Position numbers and translations under genes: made by a program. This document shows, piece after piece, positions 31,701 to 43,100 of a stretch of 59,466 nucleotides of DNA. Where the stretch lies: positions 501,745 to 561,210 of the forward strand of contig NMRA01000048.1 of NCBI GenBank assembly GCA_002633005.1. The letters run 5' to 3'. Position 1 is the first letter of the stretch. Each line of letters starts with the position of its first letter. Origin of the DNA: Phoronis australis (Eukaryota > Phoronida > Phoronidae). The notes under the pieces were generated by a model. That model searched no databases. It saw nothing but the letters and a program-made list of their open reading frames with translations, and had not been told where the DNA came from.

Positions 31701-32173
31701 TATTGATAAGTAAATAGTTCTGGTATTGTTATGCTCAATTTGTGATTATTTGGTGATTTTTTGCAATTTCAATTTAATAAGTAAATAGCATTCTGAGTCT
31801 GAGTTAATTTTAAGATTTTATTTTATTTACAGGTCAGTGGTCAGAATATGAATCAATACGACAGAGGGTACAGAAAAAATGGAATGAATATATGGAATCC
31901 AAACCCAAGCCTACTGTCAACTGGGACAGAAATGCAAAACGACCTAAGCCTGAACCCCCACCACCTCCTGAGGCAAAAACCAAACCGAAACCAAAGAAGC
32001 CAAAAGCTGATAACCAACCTCAACCTAGTGAAGAGCCAGTCTTTGAACCTGTGGAGTTCAAGACACCGCCTTTGACTCCTCTTGCTCTAGCTCCTGAAAA
32101 ACCATTGACTGTTACTGCAGATTTCAAGCCAGATGATGATTTCTGGGATTTTTACAATCAAGATGTTCCATGA
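25755..32173 (+). CDS. Unrecognised basic protein, 4 coding exons, 524 residues (long form)
   Basis: Exons 25755-25986, 28151-28363, 29535-30323 and 31833-32173 (TGA), all in phase, give 524 residues; using 31341-31432 as last exon gives 441. I do not recognise the family. The sequence is polar, basic and rich in Tyr, Pro and Arg, with no signal peptide or membrane segment. Segments: MAKIGDHALGNWGKAYVTE, a charged KQQELEKRLPRKRH stretch, VDRRRLHYWLNTHYKKP, QYPYRPYGPGPNKLL, a possible helix SNQRARTENIAKYIQSAQER, an Arg/Ser/Thr-rich linker, LKLAAHRAYHRQEIRQMP, and a long-form tail with PPPPP and repeated Lys-Pro. The style resembles small axonemal or microtubule-associated proteins, but that is only an impression. 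A uORF abuts the start. Exon 3's 5' part is duplicated upstream across an N, probably an assembly artefact. ATTAAA at 32236 may be the poly(A) signal. Confidence 0.8.
27251..27494. repeat. Tandem repeat, about 80-bp unit, 3 copies
   Basis: Units carry ATATCATTCTATACCATGCC, a C-run of variable length, CCATCCAGTAAAG and GACTATGTTTTTACATAGATT. TGTTTTTACA/TAGATT gives each unit a short palindrome (CTATGTTTTTACATAG). Intronic. Confidence 0.85.
27868..27985 (+). repeat. tRNA-derived SINE-like copy (family B), second copy
   Basis: Leader GCCTCTCTAAGCCACTTTCC, box A-like GTGGCCGAATGGTTTAGATG and box B GGGTTCAAGTCCC, then a tail GAAATTTTCTACAG shared with the copy at 23100-23240. Intronic in the gene starting at 25755. 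Confidence 0.7.
28455..28690. repeat. Dispersed AT-rich repeat, copy 2
   Basis: Same motif order as 10928-11165 (TTTTCTAAATATCATTTTG, AACATTTTAAAAACACTG, TTGGAGAAC, GAAAGTTT). Its 3' end runs directly into the 19-bp array at 28671-28803. Intronic. Confidence 0.65.
28671..28803. repeat. Minisatellite, 19-bp unit, 7 copies
   Basis: Units TTGTTTGTGAGATATGGTG, one with GGTA. The unit corresponds to the end of the adjacent dispersed repeat (CGTTTGTGAGATATGGTG), suggesting that the array grew from it. Confidence 0.9.
28865..29579. repeat. 357-bp direct duplication joined at an N (likely assembly artefact)
   Basis: 28865-29221 and 29223-29579 are the same sequence with about two substitutions (GCCAAAGAG versus GTCAAATAG), separated only by the N at 29222. 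The copied segment includes the acceptor and first 45 bases of the exon at 29535. The first copy stops inside the exon, so it cannot be a functional extra exon. Confidence 0.9.
30921..31155. mobile_element. Relative of the CTCACCAATTT MITE
   Basis: Begins AACATCTCACCAATTTTGGA and ends near TTGTCCGCCATATTGTGTAC plus TAAATTTAAGAC, the inverse of the left interior of the copy at 15634. Intronic between exon 3 and the first candidate last exon of the gene at 25755. Confidence 0.6.
31341..31432 (+). CDS. Alternative last exon A of the gene at 25755 (short form)
   Basis: Acceptor TTTGTTATAG precedes 31341; joined to exon 3 (phase 1) it codes TWAEQDVLRDRMKKAWVEYT ... KNAV and a stop at 31430, giving a 441-residue protein. 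It has the same entry phase as exon B and similar sequence: both read (T/Q)W(A/S)E, then R-x-R-x-x-K-x-W-x-EY. No canonical poly(A) hexamer is obvious downstream. Confidence 0.65.
31833..32173 (+). CDS. Alternative last exon B of the gene at 25755 (long form)
   Basis: Acceptor TTTATTTACAG precedes 31833; in phase it codes QWSEYESIRQRVQKKWNEYM, then a Lys/Pro-rich segment with PPPPP and an acidic, aromatic end (DDDFWDFYNQDVP). ATTAAA lies at 32236. The first 20 or so residues resemble exon A. Confidence 0.75.
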
Positions 32174-33272
32174 GTGTCTCCATAGAGTTTCTTTTGATTT
32201 TGTTGTCATCTGTTCATTTATTCATTTTGACTGATATTAAAAAATACAGAACACTTAATGAAAAGTCACGTTTATAAGTTAGTTACATGACTGCAGTTCC
32301 TTGAAATGTTTTTACTGTACAAATTTCACAGGTAAAATATCAAAATATCACTTCCCAGATTCATATTCTACAACCTTGTTCATTTGGAAGACGATATGTA
32401 AACTTTACAACCAAGTCACATTCACGTTCAAGTTCAGTCAAAATCGTCTTCTTCTGGCAGACTGGAGTTATAGTATTTAAATGCATTTTTATCAAATTAA
32501 ATTGGCTAAACCCACCTCCCTGTTTCAAAAACTAACTTTTGGTTTAGACCACTTACTTTTGTGAAATTGATCTCAAATTATTCCTCAGTCAATTTGGATA
32601 TGATTTCAGGGCTTCTAAGGAACTGGCAGTTCATTTTTGCCGAGGATATGGTGCCGTGGCGACATGCTGTTTTATGCACCAAGCATGAGGTCACCCCATA
32701 GGGAACTGTCAGTTCTTGGCAAATCTAGTACAGAAATCACATCTGGTGTGGGTAAAAGAGTTGAGACCAATTGGTCTAAATCAAAAGTTCGCTTCTCTGA
32801 TGGACGGAACACAGGTTTATGAACGATTTAAGGGTTACACAATATTCACAAATGTATGCACATCGGACATCTGAACCCTGTCTGGAAGATATTACAGATG
32901 TCATGGGCACTGAAAAAAGTGGGGGTCTATAGCCCCCCCCCCCAGCCCCCTATGCTGCGCCCCTCATGCATGTGAACGCTGGGCAGATGCCTGAACTTTC
33001 TTATCGTCTGCTCCCAAATCTGAAGGCTGACCTGCCTGCTTATCCCAGGTTCTTTATTGGCAGGCAACTTATGGCTAGCCCAGCTGGTGACTGAGATGGC
33101 AGACAGGAAGCCATCGTGACGCATTTTACGTTTGTAGTACCTTATCCTTTAGACAAATATCTACAAATTTATAAATTTTAAGTCTGTAAAGGTGCATATT
33201 TTGTGAAAGTAGAGAGCCTTTAAAGATTTCTGACTTCATACTAAACTGCGATCAAAAGCGTAAGCCTAACCT
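32174..33272. other. Intergenic; dispersed G/C-run repeat at about 32905-32970
   Basis: No gene recognised. The block near 32905-32970 (ACTGAAAAAAGTGGGGGTCT, a C-run, CCCCCTATGCTGCGCC) is the same repeat as at 540-660 and 38290-38405. Confidence 0.55.
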
Positions 33273-33772
33273 GGGTAGAGTTCAGTGGCTGTCTCGCGAC
33301 TAGAAAAATCACGTTTTCTCATTCACGGGTGAACAACATGACCGCCGGTCCTCTAAATCGTACTGACTCACCCAAAACAGGACCTTCGGGGATCAAATGG
33401 GACCGTCGCACCAGAAAATGGGACTGACGCACCTAAAAACATGACCGCCCCACCAGAAAAAAGGACCGCCGGGGACTGAACATGACCGCCGGACAATATG
33501 CGGTTTCAATCCCCGGCGGTCATGTTCAGTCCCCGGCGGTCCTGTTTTCTGGTGGGGCGGTCATGTTTTTAGGTGCGTCAGTCCCATTTTCTGGTGCGAC
33601 GGTCCCATTTGATCCCCGGAGGTCCTGTTTTGGGTGGGTCGGTCCGATTTAAGATGACCGGCGGTCATGTTGTTTCTCACCCGTGTCATTTGAAATACAA
33701 GACAATATCTCACGTAATCTCGCGAAGTCTTCCTTTTTAGCGAGATCCTATCGTAGGTCCTGAACTCTACAC
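33273..33772. mobile_element. Inverted-repeat element with a 360-bp palindromic satellite core
   Basis: Ends GGGTAGAGTTCAG (33273) and CTGAACTCTAC (to 33770) match those of the 130-bp element at 19993. Between about 33325 (ACGGGTGA) and 33684 (TCACCCGT) lies a near-perfect palindrome centred near 33504. Each arm is itself built from repeated GACCGCCGG/CATGACCGCC, GACTGACGCACC and GACCGTCGCACC modules. It is GC-richer than its surroundings and non-coding; predicted frames through it are artefacts. Confidence 0.8.
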
Positions 33773-33806
33773 AGGTGTTTTTAGTATAATTTAGCAAAAA
33801 AGGTAA

Positions 33807-33937
33807 ATAGCGAACAGCAGCATCTAACGACCAAAGTAAATAGCGAACAGCAGCATCTAACGACCAAAGTAAATAGCGAACAGCAGCAGCTAACGACCAA
33901 AGTAAATAGCGAACAGCAGCATCAGTAACGACCAAAT
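33807..33937. repeat. Minisatellite, 33-bp unit, 4 copies
   Basis: Units GTAAATAGCGAACAGCAGCA followed by TCTAACGACCAAA; the last carries CATCAGTAACG. It lies between the palindrome element and dispersed-repeat copy 3. Confidence 0.9.
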
Positions 33938-33964
33938 TTCCGATGGATATTATCCTCAAGATGA

Positions 33965-34150
33965 AGTCTAAGAAGCTTTATGCAAATCTTAAGTCATATT
34001 TTTGTTAACTCCTCGTACACATGTGGAACATTTCAAGAACAATTTCTAGCAGAAGTTCGGTGAACGGTGCATCTGCATCCGAATGTATATGAATCCAACC
34101 ATCCACTTCTGACATGTGATTTTTCCGACGAAGTTAGCCAAATTTGGGTA
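33965..34150. repeat. Dispersed AT-rich repeat, copy 3
   Basis: TTTATGCAAATCTTAAG, ACATGTGGAACATTTCAAGA, AATGTATATGAATCC and CTTCTGACATGTGATTTTTC match the ordered motifs of copies 1 and 2. Diverged. Confidence 0.55.
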
Positions 34151-35242
34151 TTTTTAGGATCTTTCATATTCTTAGGCCGATAATTTGCCTTCTTGGTGAT
34201 CAAACGTCTTGTTCGCCTTCTAAATTACTTACTTATTTGAGCGCTGCCTAAGGAAGCTTTTCGAAAATTATGAAGATCAGAAATGTTTTATCATAAAAAT
34301 GATCAATCAAACTATTTGATCACCTTTTCCGTTCGTTTCTTCAAAACCCAATTTCTTTTGTCTGACATGCCGTATCAGGATGAACTTTCATTACGATTTA
34401 AACTTGCAGTGAACAATGAAAATTGAGAACCAGCGCATTATACCTTATTCAGTGCACACGACAAACTTAAAGTGGTTAGTACGAATTAAAGTAACCTAAT
34501 TTACTTCATACGCAAGACAAAACGTGCTTAAACTCGAGACAAATTTAAATAAGAGTAAATCCACAGACGTAATGTTATGCATCGACGACTATTTGCATCA
34601 CACTTGCGTCACAAAACTGCTTACGAATTCATACGGTGGAAATCCGACCGAAGGTAAGGTCAGAAATCAAGTGAAATGTCATTTTTTTCACAAACAGGCG
34701 AAAACATACGTGAGCAATTTTATTGACAGTGCTTATCTCCAATCATTGAACACGTTCGTAATTTGTTCATTTCAAGTTACGGGGATTGCGGTCCTCAAAG
34801 TCGCAAACGAACCTCTCGCAAGCACCTGTTCTCTGCCCGAGGCACTCCGACGACTTAACTTCCTTTGTGGTGAGCTGTGATTAGAGCTCCTTTGTACCAA
34901 TTAGTGATACCGTAAAGGCCTACTGAAAAACTGGAGCCGTAAACTGTAATTTTCCATCTCTATGGGTAGGCTATCACTTACATAGAAGAGACACAGGCTT
35001 ACGGGACGTGGTGCAATGATGGGTCCAACTTTTTCATTAACATATTCTGTAAGAAAGGCTGCCGTTTTAGATTTTACTAAGGTTTGCTCCTTTTTTATTC
35101 TTTCGAAGATTTAATTGTTAAGTTTTAAACCCCTATATAAGGGTAGGAAAAGCCCTTTTTATACGGGAGTGGTTTCATGTCGCTGACTGTAAAATGGTGG
35201 GTATTCTAATTCTTCTGCAGTGCAGCCTGTCAAAATGTCAGG
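34151..35242. other. Intergenic, nothing recognised
   Basis: AT-rich sequence without recognisable exons, RNA genes or strong repeats. A 118-codon frame at 34524-34880 opens with GTG and has no recognisable domain, so I do not call it. Confidence 0.5.
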
Positions 35243-36582
35243 TAAAGGCGAAGGCAACCTTTTTTCATGTCATTTTTATCAAAAATGAGGTTCGTTGATT
35301 ATCCCAGAAATATTTTTCACTTATTTACTGCTTTTCGTAATTTAATTAAGTACTCGTCGTCTACTCCGTGAGTGACGTTTTGGGAGGCAAGAATTTCGCG
35401 CCAATTTCTTTTCATATAGTCTGACTGTGAGAGCAGTCGAGTCAGTCATTGTTCTACCTCGGTTGTGATAAGTTCGGTCTTCGTTTGCTTTTGCTTACGA
35501 GTCAGTCAACATGCCACGCTGTTGCTGCGTACTGGGGTGTACTCATTATCGTCTCACGTACAGAGGAAGAACTGTCCCACTTGCCCGAGTGTCCCGCAAC
35601 ACACTCCCACTGGAGGGTGATCTGAGCACCCAAACTGCTTAGATCCCGCCGTGTGACTCCCTCGCCCCACACCTGTCACCTTCTAAATAGCTCCAATAGA
35701 AGTCCACAATAAACTTATCAAACTTAGGCTCACCGATCTGTTCATTGGATGACGAACTGTCCTCTTCACTGGGTGTCGAACTGGGCCTGTATTCACTCCC
35801 ACTACTCAACATCGCTGCAGGGATGCTTACAGGCTCTGGGCTAGAGACAACAGCACAGGGCGAATCACTGCTAGTTCCCGGAATTGCACGCAATAGGGTA
35901 CATTCGGAGGCACGGGTGACAGTAGATGAAGTGCCCCAGTCACTGTATATAGTGGCCACAGCTCGCGAGGCTTCTCGCTTCAAAAACGCGCTTCTTGGAG
36001 TTGGCGACGGAGCATTGCCGGGAATCAACAGCGACGGTATGGTACCCTTCTTCAGGCGTTGTTTCGCAGGGACCTTCATCAATTCAGCGTACATATGTCT
36101 GTCGTAATCTGACGGCAGAAAATGCTTGCCACACACTCGGTAGCCCTCCACTGCTTTGTACGTTGCGTGGACGGGTAGCGCTGCGTTATTCACATGAACG
36201 AGCTAGCCAAGTACGGCGAAGTGTGTCATCCTTCGGAAAGCGACACAAGGTACCCAAAGCGCGTGTGAGACGATAATGAGTACATCCCGGCACGCAGCAA
36301 CAGCGTGGCATGTTGACTGACTTGTAAACAAAAGCAAACGACGACTGAACTTATCACAACCGAGGTAGAACAATGAGTGACTCGACAGCCCTCACAGTCA
36401 GACTATCATATGAAAAGAAATTGGCGCGAAACTCTTGCCTCCCAAAACGTCACTTCCGGAGTAGAAGACGAGAAATTAATCAAATTACGAAAAGCTGTAA
36501 TTAAGTGAAAAATGTGTCTGGGATAATCAACGAACCTTATGTTTGCTAAAAGTGACATCAAAAAAGATTGCCTTAGCCTTTA
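35243..36582 (-). mobile_element. THAP-carrying DNA transposon copy 2 (fuller copy)
   Basis: About 1.34 kb with long inverted repeats starting TAAAGGCGAAGGCAAC on the left and TAAAGGCTAAGGCAAT on the right, about 300 bp each. Both arms extend into the beginning of a THAP reading frame: plus-strand ATG 35511 (left) and minus-strand ATG 36311 (right). The right-hand one continues into the internal coding region. No matching target duplication is seen at the flanks. Same family as 1088-2004. Confidence 0.8.
35639..36311 (-). pseudogene. THAP zinc-finger protein of the transposon, frameshifted
   Basis: Starts at 36311 (MPRCCCVPGCTHYRLT, LCRFPKDDTLRRTWLARS) and continues in another frame from about 36196 (VNNAALPVHATYKAVEGYRV, CGKHFLPSDYDRHMY, LKKGTIPSLLIP). 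Together they show a THAP C2CH zinc finger: the first cysteine pair in CCVPGC, the W after RRT, the CGKH pair and the closing LKKGTIPSL. A one-base shift breaks the frame between the two parts. The remainder is a Ser/Thr/Pro-rich acidic tail ending at a stop at 35639. No transposase catalytic domain follows, so it could at most bind DNA. THAP fingers usually recognise specific DNA such as the ends of their own element (family knowledge). Confidence 0.75.
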
Positions 36583-37180
36583 TGAACCCCCGAGGCTTCA
36601 TCGTTGACCTACTGGGCGCGTCTTATTATGTTGTCCGGTTGTATCGACACCGACAAATGATTCGTAACCGCATTGTGAACCTTTAACATATTGTTCAACT
36701 TGGCCGCCGTCGTGAACATCTTGCTGCGCTATCTACATAAACTATATGATTTCTCCTGTTGTGGCGGGTTGAAAACTGCGGATGATAATTGCATACGCAC
36801 CCGTTACAAGCGGTAAAGTTCTGTTTACGAAACGAGAGTAAACCACCAAAAATTCAATCTGCCTGATAATGCTATATTTGTTACTCTCTGAGTACGGTGT
36901 GCTAGTATGAAATCGCCCTGCATAGTGGAGATAGCAAGGCGACAGTCACCGAGCTGTAGTCGTGACTTTTTTATTTCACAATTATGGCTGGAATAATTAA
37001 TTGTAGTTAAACGTACCACATGTTTCCATGGCAATCTCCACAACATTGCACACTACCATTAAAAAATAAATCACAAGAGACATGAGTTAGTGGCTTGAAA
37101 ACGTTACCATAGTAACTACAGGTGACTTAACCATCATCACAGGTTGGCATCGGTGTAGATTCTCCAGAGAATAGTTCACG

Positions 37181-40100
37181 ATGTCAAAATTTCACAGCAA
37201 GGCGCCAGGCCACCACGGTGCCCACGGTCGATGGAACACCAGTTCCAACAAAGGGAAAGGGTTGGGTTACCAATTGATGAGCAAAGAGGAACACGAATGG
37301 TATAAACAAATGATTCATGTGAGTAATGTTTTGAATGAGTGAAGGGACGTTTTCGATTTTACGAGCGAAAAACGTATTTTTGGATTGTTATTGGATACAA
37401 TGAGCCTCTTGACATTATTAGCTTTCACCGTTGTGTTTTGAGACTTTATTACAAGTCGCCAATTCTCGCCGTTGTCTGCAAAACATTCGCTGAAATCAGA
37501 ACTGGTGCCATTACCATTTAAAAACGTTTAGAGTTAATCTGCTGTATAACGTGACGTGATATTTGGCTCAGTGGCAGAGCTTTCGGTTGCTTCTGCGGAA
37601 TTACAGGGTTAGATTCCATGCTACTGTTAATTTCTGTAAAAATTACTTTTCTCGCTGAGAATGTCCCTTTAATCAAATAGTAATATATTTAATATCACTG
37701 AGCTTCTAGAATGTTTACGATTTTCACAAATCCCTGAGGCACTCGTCCCAGGTTGGATTTGTCGTTGGAGATGTGAGATATAGGCCTGCGGTAAGTAAAA
37801 TAATGTTTTCAATGGATTCATTCCTATTTCAAGTCGAAAAATTTGAGATTGAAAGGGATTTAAATGCTGAGTGTTTTAAAAATATTATCAATTGGCTTGT
37901 TTTGGAGGGAGTCGGGTTGTAAAATAGCAAGTAACGTGATTTTGTATTGATTTTATAATTTCGTTTATACAATTTAACTATTTCTTTTGTTATATGGCAA
38001 ATGAAACTTGAATGCTTTGAGTCGCAAATCTAATATACCCTCATTCGAAGATGGGGAAATAAACTTTTAAATCAAAAATGAATTTTCGATGTATGCCCAT
38101 CACTATTTTTTGTTTCTGGTCTTTGTGCCCATAGGAAAATTTAAAAAACGTGAAAACAAATTCAGTGGTAATTCATGGTCTATGTGTTGAGCTTCTGACT
38201 GTTTCTTTTTCTATGTTTACTAACTAAAAGGTTAGCTGCTTTTTATCTCAGGGTCTGAAATTCCCAGAATGGCAAACATAATCTCTTTCCAAGGGCTAAA
38301 GCCCCACTAGTTCCCCTGTGGTGCACCGCTAATAGACCATGGGCGCACTGAAAAAAGTGAAGGCTATAGCACCCCTGCCCACCAGCCCCCTATGGTGCGC
38401 CGCCTATGCTTTACATTCGAGTTATCCACCTTGCAGGGTTTTCCTCCCACAAAATTTATTTCTCCAGTCGTCACCAGTAAACACATGACCCTAATGTATA
38501 TCTTTTATGAGCGTTTGACCTTATCTATGGTATATGTCCCCATATTAGGCCAACAGCATACATTCGGTTGGTTCTGGTCCCTATTTATTACTTGGTGAAG
38601 TAAATTTCGCCAAGTATGTTGGTCTTCCATCAAGTTTGCAGTTTTTTTTTGTTTCTTCGCTGGATACAGGTCGCAATTTTCGTCTGATCATCACGAAATT
38701 TACACATAACACGTAGTTCCGGATGTACTGGAAGCCTATTGTTTTTCGTCGTAATCGGATCCAAGATTGCGGATGTGGCGGCCATTTTGTTTTCGAATAA
38801 AGGTTCAAATGCTTCTGGAGGCTCCAATTTTTTACGTAAAAGGCTAAGAAAAGGCACAGTGAATGGACCGGAAGTGTGCTACGAGTATACGGGAAATTGT
38901 TTACTTCCGGTTAAAGATAGTGGAAATATTGGCGATCGCGCATGCGCACCTCGATTTTGGCCTAAAAACGTTTTATCCTGTAGAGGGCGCATTATATGGC
39001 CAATTTCTTCGAATTTTTGCAGGTGTTAGTTTCTTATGACATGCTATTATACAAAGCCAATCAACCGGAAGTTGCTTTCAAGATGGCGGATCTGGCGCAT
39101 GTTGACTTTTCAGTCGTGCTGGAGAGCGATTTTAAACGGGAAGAGAAAAAGACGTGATTTTTTGCATGTGGATTGTTTGAGGTATACTCTTTCAAATGAC
39201 CTGTAACAATTTTTTGTCAGACTTACCGTTTTTGAGTTATTTGACTTTGAAATTCTTTTAAAAAAACCCAAAATTTCATTTTTTTCGAAAAATTTACGGA
39301 ATTTAACAATACCATCAGTTTAGATAGAGTTTTGAACTGGCTTTCAGAAGATGTTTTCTATTTTTCGCTAGGACGTCTACTTTTTGAGTTATTTGAGATT
39401 TTCTGATAGCGCTGTTCCTTTGTTGAACGCTCTTGCTGCATTGATGTTGGTTTAGCATCTATTGAACTAGACTGTAGCCTATTTCTTATTGATTTATGAC
39501 ATCTAAGTTCGTCATATGAATGTTATGATGTTGTTCATAATCGCCACCACCATCATCATATTCGTCATCTTCGTCATCATCTCCGACGTCGTCTTTTCTT
39601 CAGTTAATTTTGCCAAGTGTCGCTCAAGACTGTAGCCTATTTCTTAGTGATTTCTGACCTCTACGTTCGTCATATGAATGATATCATAACTTGCATTGTC
39701 CATCATCGCCACCATCGTCGTCATAGCTGTCATCTTCGTCTTCATCTCTGTCGTCGTCTTTTCTCGTCATCTCTAACGTGTTTTTTTTTTCTTTTTTCTT
39801 TTATTTTTGAAAATCGAGTCGATGGTGGCTGTATTTCTAGTTGTTCATTTTTTTAAAAAAGAAAATCTACGTGAGAAGAGCAAAAATCATGCAGGATTTT
39901 CTTTTGTTTACTCATAGCTTGGCAAATCATGACGTTTGGCAAATCATGGCGTTTGGCAAATCGTGGCGTTTGGCAAATCATGGCGTTTCAAATCTTGGTT
40001 TCGTGCCTTCTGTGCAGCTTTTCAAAAAAAAATTGGCTGAAATTCATGGGGGGCAGTGGGTGTGTTTTGTTGTTTTTAGTGGCTGAACGCGGGTCTCAAT

Positions 40101-43100
40101 ATGAGTTTGGGTAGAAACCCGGCAAAGCCAACTACGTTTTTTGAATAATCCGTTTTCAGTTGTGGCATGCACTTCCAATTCATAAAGTCATTGAATCAGA
40201 TGAGCAAAACTTCGATCATATGCCGTTTTAAAAACTTTCTCCTTGGTTTTATCCAAGTGTTTCGTGTATAGCAACGGGTTTTATATTCGAATTATAATGC
40301 TTGCTGCTTAAATGTTTTTAAACAGGCCCAAGTATCTTTTGTTGCACTTTATCCATTCTTTGTACTTTCATTATAATAAGTTGCTCTTTAAGTTATTGCT
40401 CCAGTGTTTGACATTGGTCGGGTAAATTCACATGAATACACGGGTCGTGATCCCAGCACACGTATACAAAGATCTAAGACGAGTACCTCCCGTTGACCAA
40501 GAACGCCTAATTGATTGGGTACTTTCTGCGTATCATTAGCCTCAGGTTTTCTCGTGCTATTTGACGGAAGCGTACGGTAGCTCTTCGCTTATTTAGCTCA
40601 CGCTACGGCCGACAATTGAAAGTCTATTTTCTCAAATATTCTCCGAAAGAAGATGACTAACACTTTAGTGTATTACCAACGTGGTTTGTATTGTATGGAT
40701 GTCGTAAAACAATATTTGGTAAAGTTTCCATTATTTGTAGCAAGGAAATCATTTTTGGATGATTATTTTGACAGTTATTTTTGTGCATAATAAGTGGAGA
40801 AGTACCGTTTCAGTAGTCGTCTATTTGCTTAACGTGTGCCAAGATTTGGATATGAAATACTTGAACCATTTGGCGAAGTGTACAAAAAGGTCCGCCTTAG
40901 ATAAACATGAAGTCCTAGAAAACGAGACAAAAGTCCAATGAAAAAGCACAGACGCACAGTGAAGGTGGTACCCTGTTTTTTTTAGTCCTCCCTCTTTTTT
41001 GTCAGCAAAAGGTCCACATCAGAAATGCGAGCCCCCCGCCCTCCATATTAAAGGCTGGGTGCGCGCATGGAGTAATTTTGTCATGTGTAAATGTGTTTCA
41101 AAATGGCACCAAAAGACCAGGGGTCTGTTTCATGAAAGGGACCGAACGCTCCCACTTCACAGTTGCTCAAAATAGTATAACCAAGTAGTTATGAGCACGT
41201 GTAACCAAGTAGTTATGAGCACGTGTAACCAAGTAGTTATGAGCACGTGTAACCAAGTAGTTATGAGCACGTGTAACCAAGTAGTTATGAGCACGTGTAA
41301 CCAAGTAGTTATGAGCACGTGTAACCAAGTAGTTATGAGCACGTGTAACCAAGTAGTTATGAGCACGTGTAACCAAGTAGTTATGAGCACGTGTAACCAA
41401 GTAGTTATGAGCACGTGTAACCAAGTAGTTATGAGCACGTGTAACCAAGTAGTTATGAGCACGTGTAACCAAGTAGTTATGAGCACGTGTAACCAAGTAG
41501 TTATGAGCACGTGTAACCAAGTAGTTATGAGCACGTGTAACCAAGTAGTTATGAGCACGTGTAACCAAGTAGTTATGAGCACATGACAGCCATAAATAAG
41601 TTATTGAAATTATCTCGGTAACAAGGATTTCCGTGCATACTCTCAAAGACAACTCTTTTGCTCACATGAGATCGATGTTTTTTTCTAAAATAGTTGTGTG
41701 GAGAATAAGAGCAAATTTCTGATCAAAGTATTTTTAGTCTCTTTTCATGAAACAGGACCCTGGTCTTCAAAGCTAGTTTTCTGCAAGACGAATACCAAAC
41801 TTTTGTTGGTAAAAATATTTCCATGCTTTCCTCACAAGATTAGTGTGAATGCTTTCCATACCGACAAAACAACGTGCAGACATAAATATATTCCGAGAGA
41901 AATTAATCCGTTGGCGTTTAGGCTAGATATTTTTAGAACCAAAAGCTCTTCCAACTTTTAACGTTGCTTTCACGCTATCATCATCACCAGGTGAACAGTC
42001 CAATCAGGAAGAGACTGCGACGCAGTCGGTTTAAGCATGAATACGACACTACCTACGAAACGTACGGCGAATGGTATGACCCGGATGTGTGGTGTCGTGC
42101 TCCAAGAGCCGACACGGGACTAAGTTGGAACTACCATGAGGAACGGCAACTGAACGACATCACACCGACGGGAAACGTCGAGTATGGGAATTTCTACAAC
42201 AGTAAGCAAAAGAAGTGCCATGGTTCCACTGTAATTGTAATTCATTTATCTCTGGTGTGCACGTCGTAGTACCAATTATATACTTGAGTGGAGTAAGCAC
42301 TAGGACTTCATTGCTACAGGCATCACTCATTCGAACAAAAAAGTAACTGTGTGCAGAAACAACGACAGATCCCTAATAACTCTCGGATCTTCAATCGAAA
42401 TTGGAGAATGCTTGACCTGCAGTGAAGCATTTCTCATATGTGACTATGACCAATCGTCATTCACAAAGCTTTTTCATACTGCTGACCCCTGATTTCGTGT
42501 TTCTATGGCCGCTTGCAAAAAGCAGTCACAATAGGTACTCAATCCTTCCTAAATTTTCAGCGCATTGATTGCCCTTTCTTCTGCTATGCACCGGGAATAA
42601 ATTATGTATTGAATTCTTTATATTACTTGAAATATTGAGGGACCTTTTCGTGTAACGCCTCCTAACTTAATGATTTAACCCCTATTTATTTTAATGGAAA
42701 TATATGGCCTATTGTTATTAGAAAATGTCAATTATAAATGAATAATTCGCGGTAAAGTAAAATGACAAAATATGAAAGACAAGAGAAAAAACAAGCAATG
42801 TCCACAAATGCGCTGAAAGTTTAGGGAACTGTTTCATGCAAACAGACACGTCTGTTACTTTAACCAATTCGTTGTCAGAAACGTTTATTAATGGCATTTG
42901 TCATGCTCAATCTGGCCAATCTGTCCACGAACAGTGAGGCATGCAGTGTCCACTGTTGTGACCATTGAAGTGGGCGTAGTACAATTCACTCCCGTCAGTC
43001 ATGGACTGAATACAAACGGCGATTGTACAGTGTTTCGATCATGTGGCTTATGTTTGAACATAGAACTACAGTTCTATGGTTTGATTCACTGCAATTACTG

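Noticed and set aside
41157-41652. Open frames of 131-161 codons on both strands with 8-residue repeats
   Set aside because: Artefact of the 24-bp array inside a MITE; open in several frames at once.
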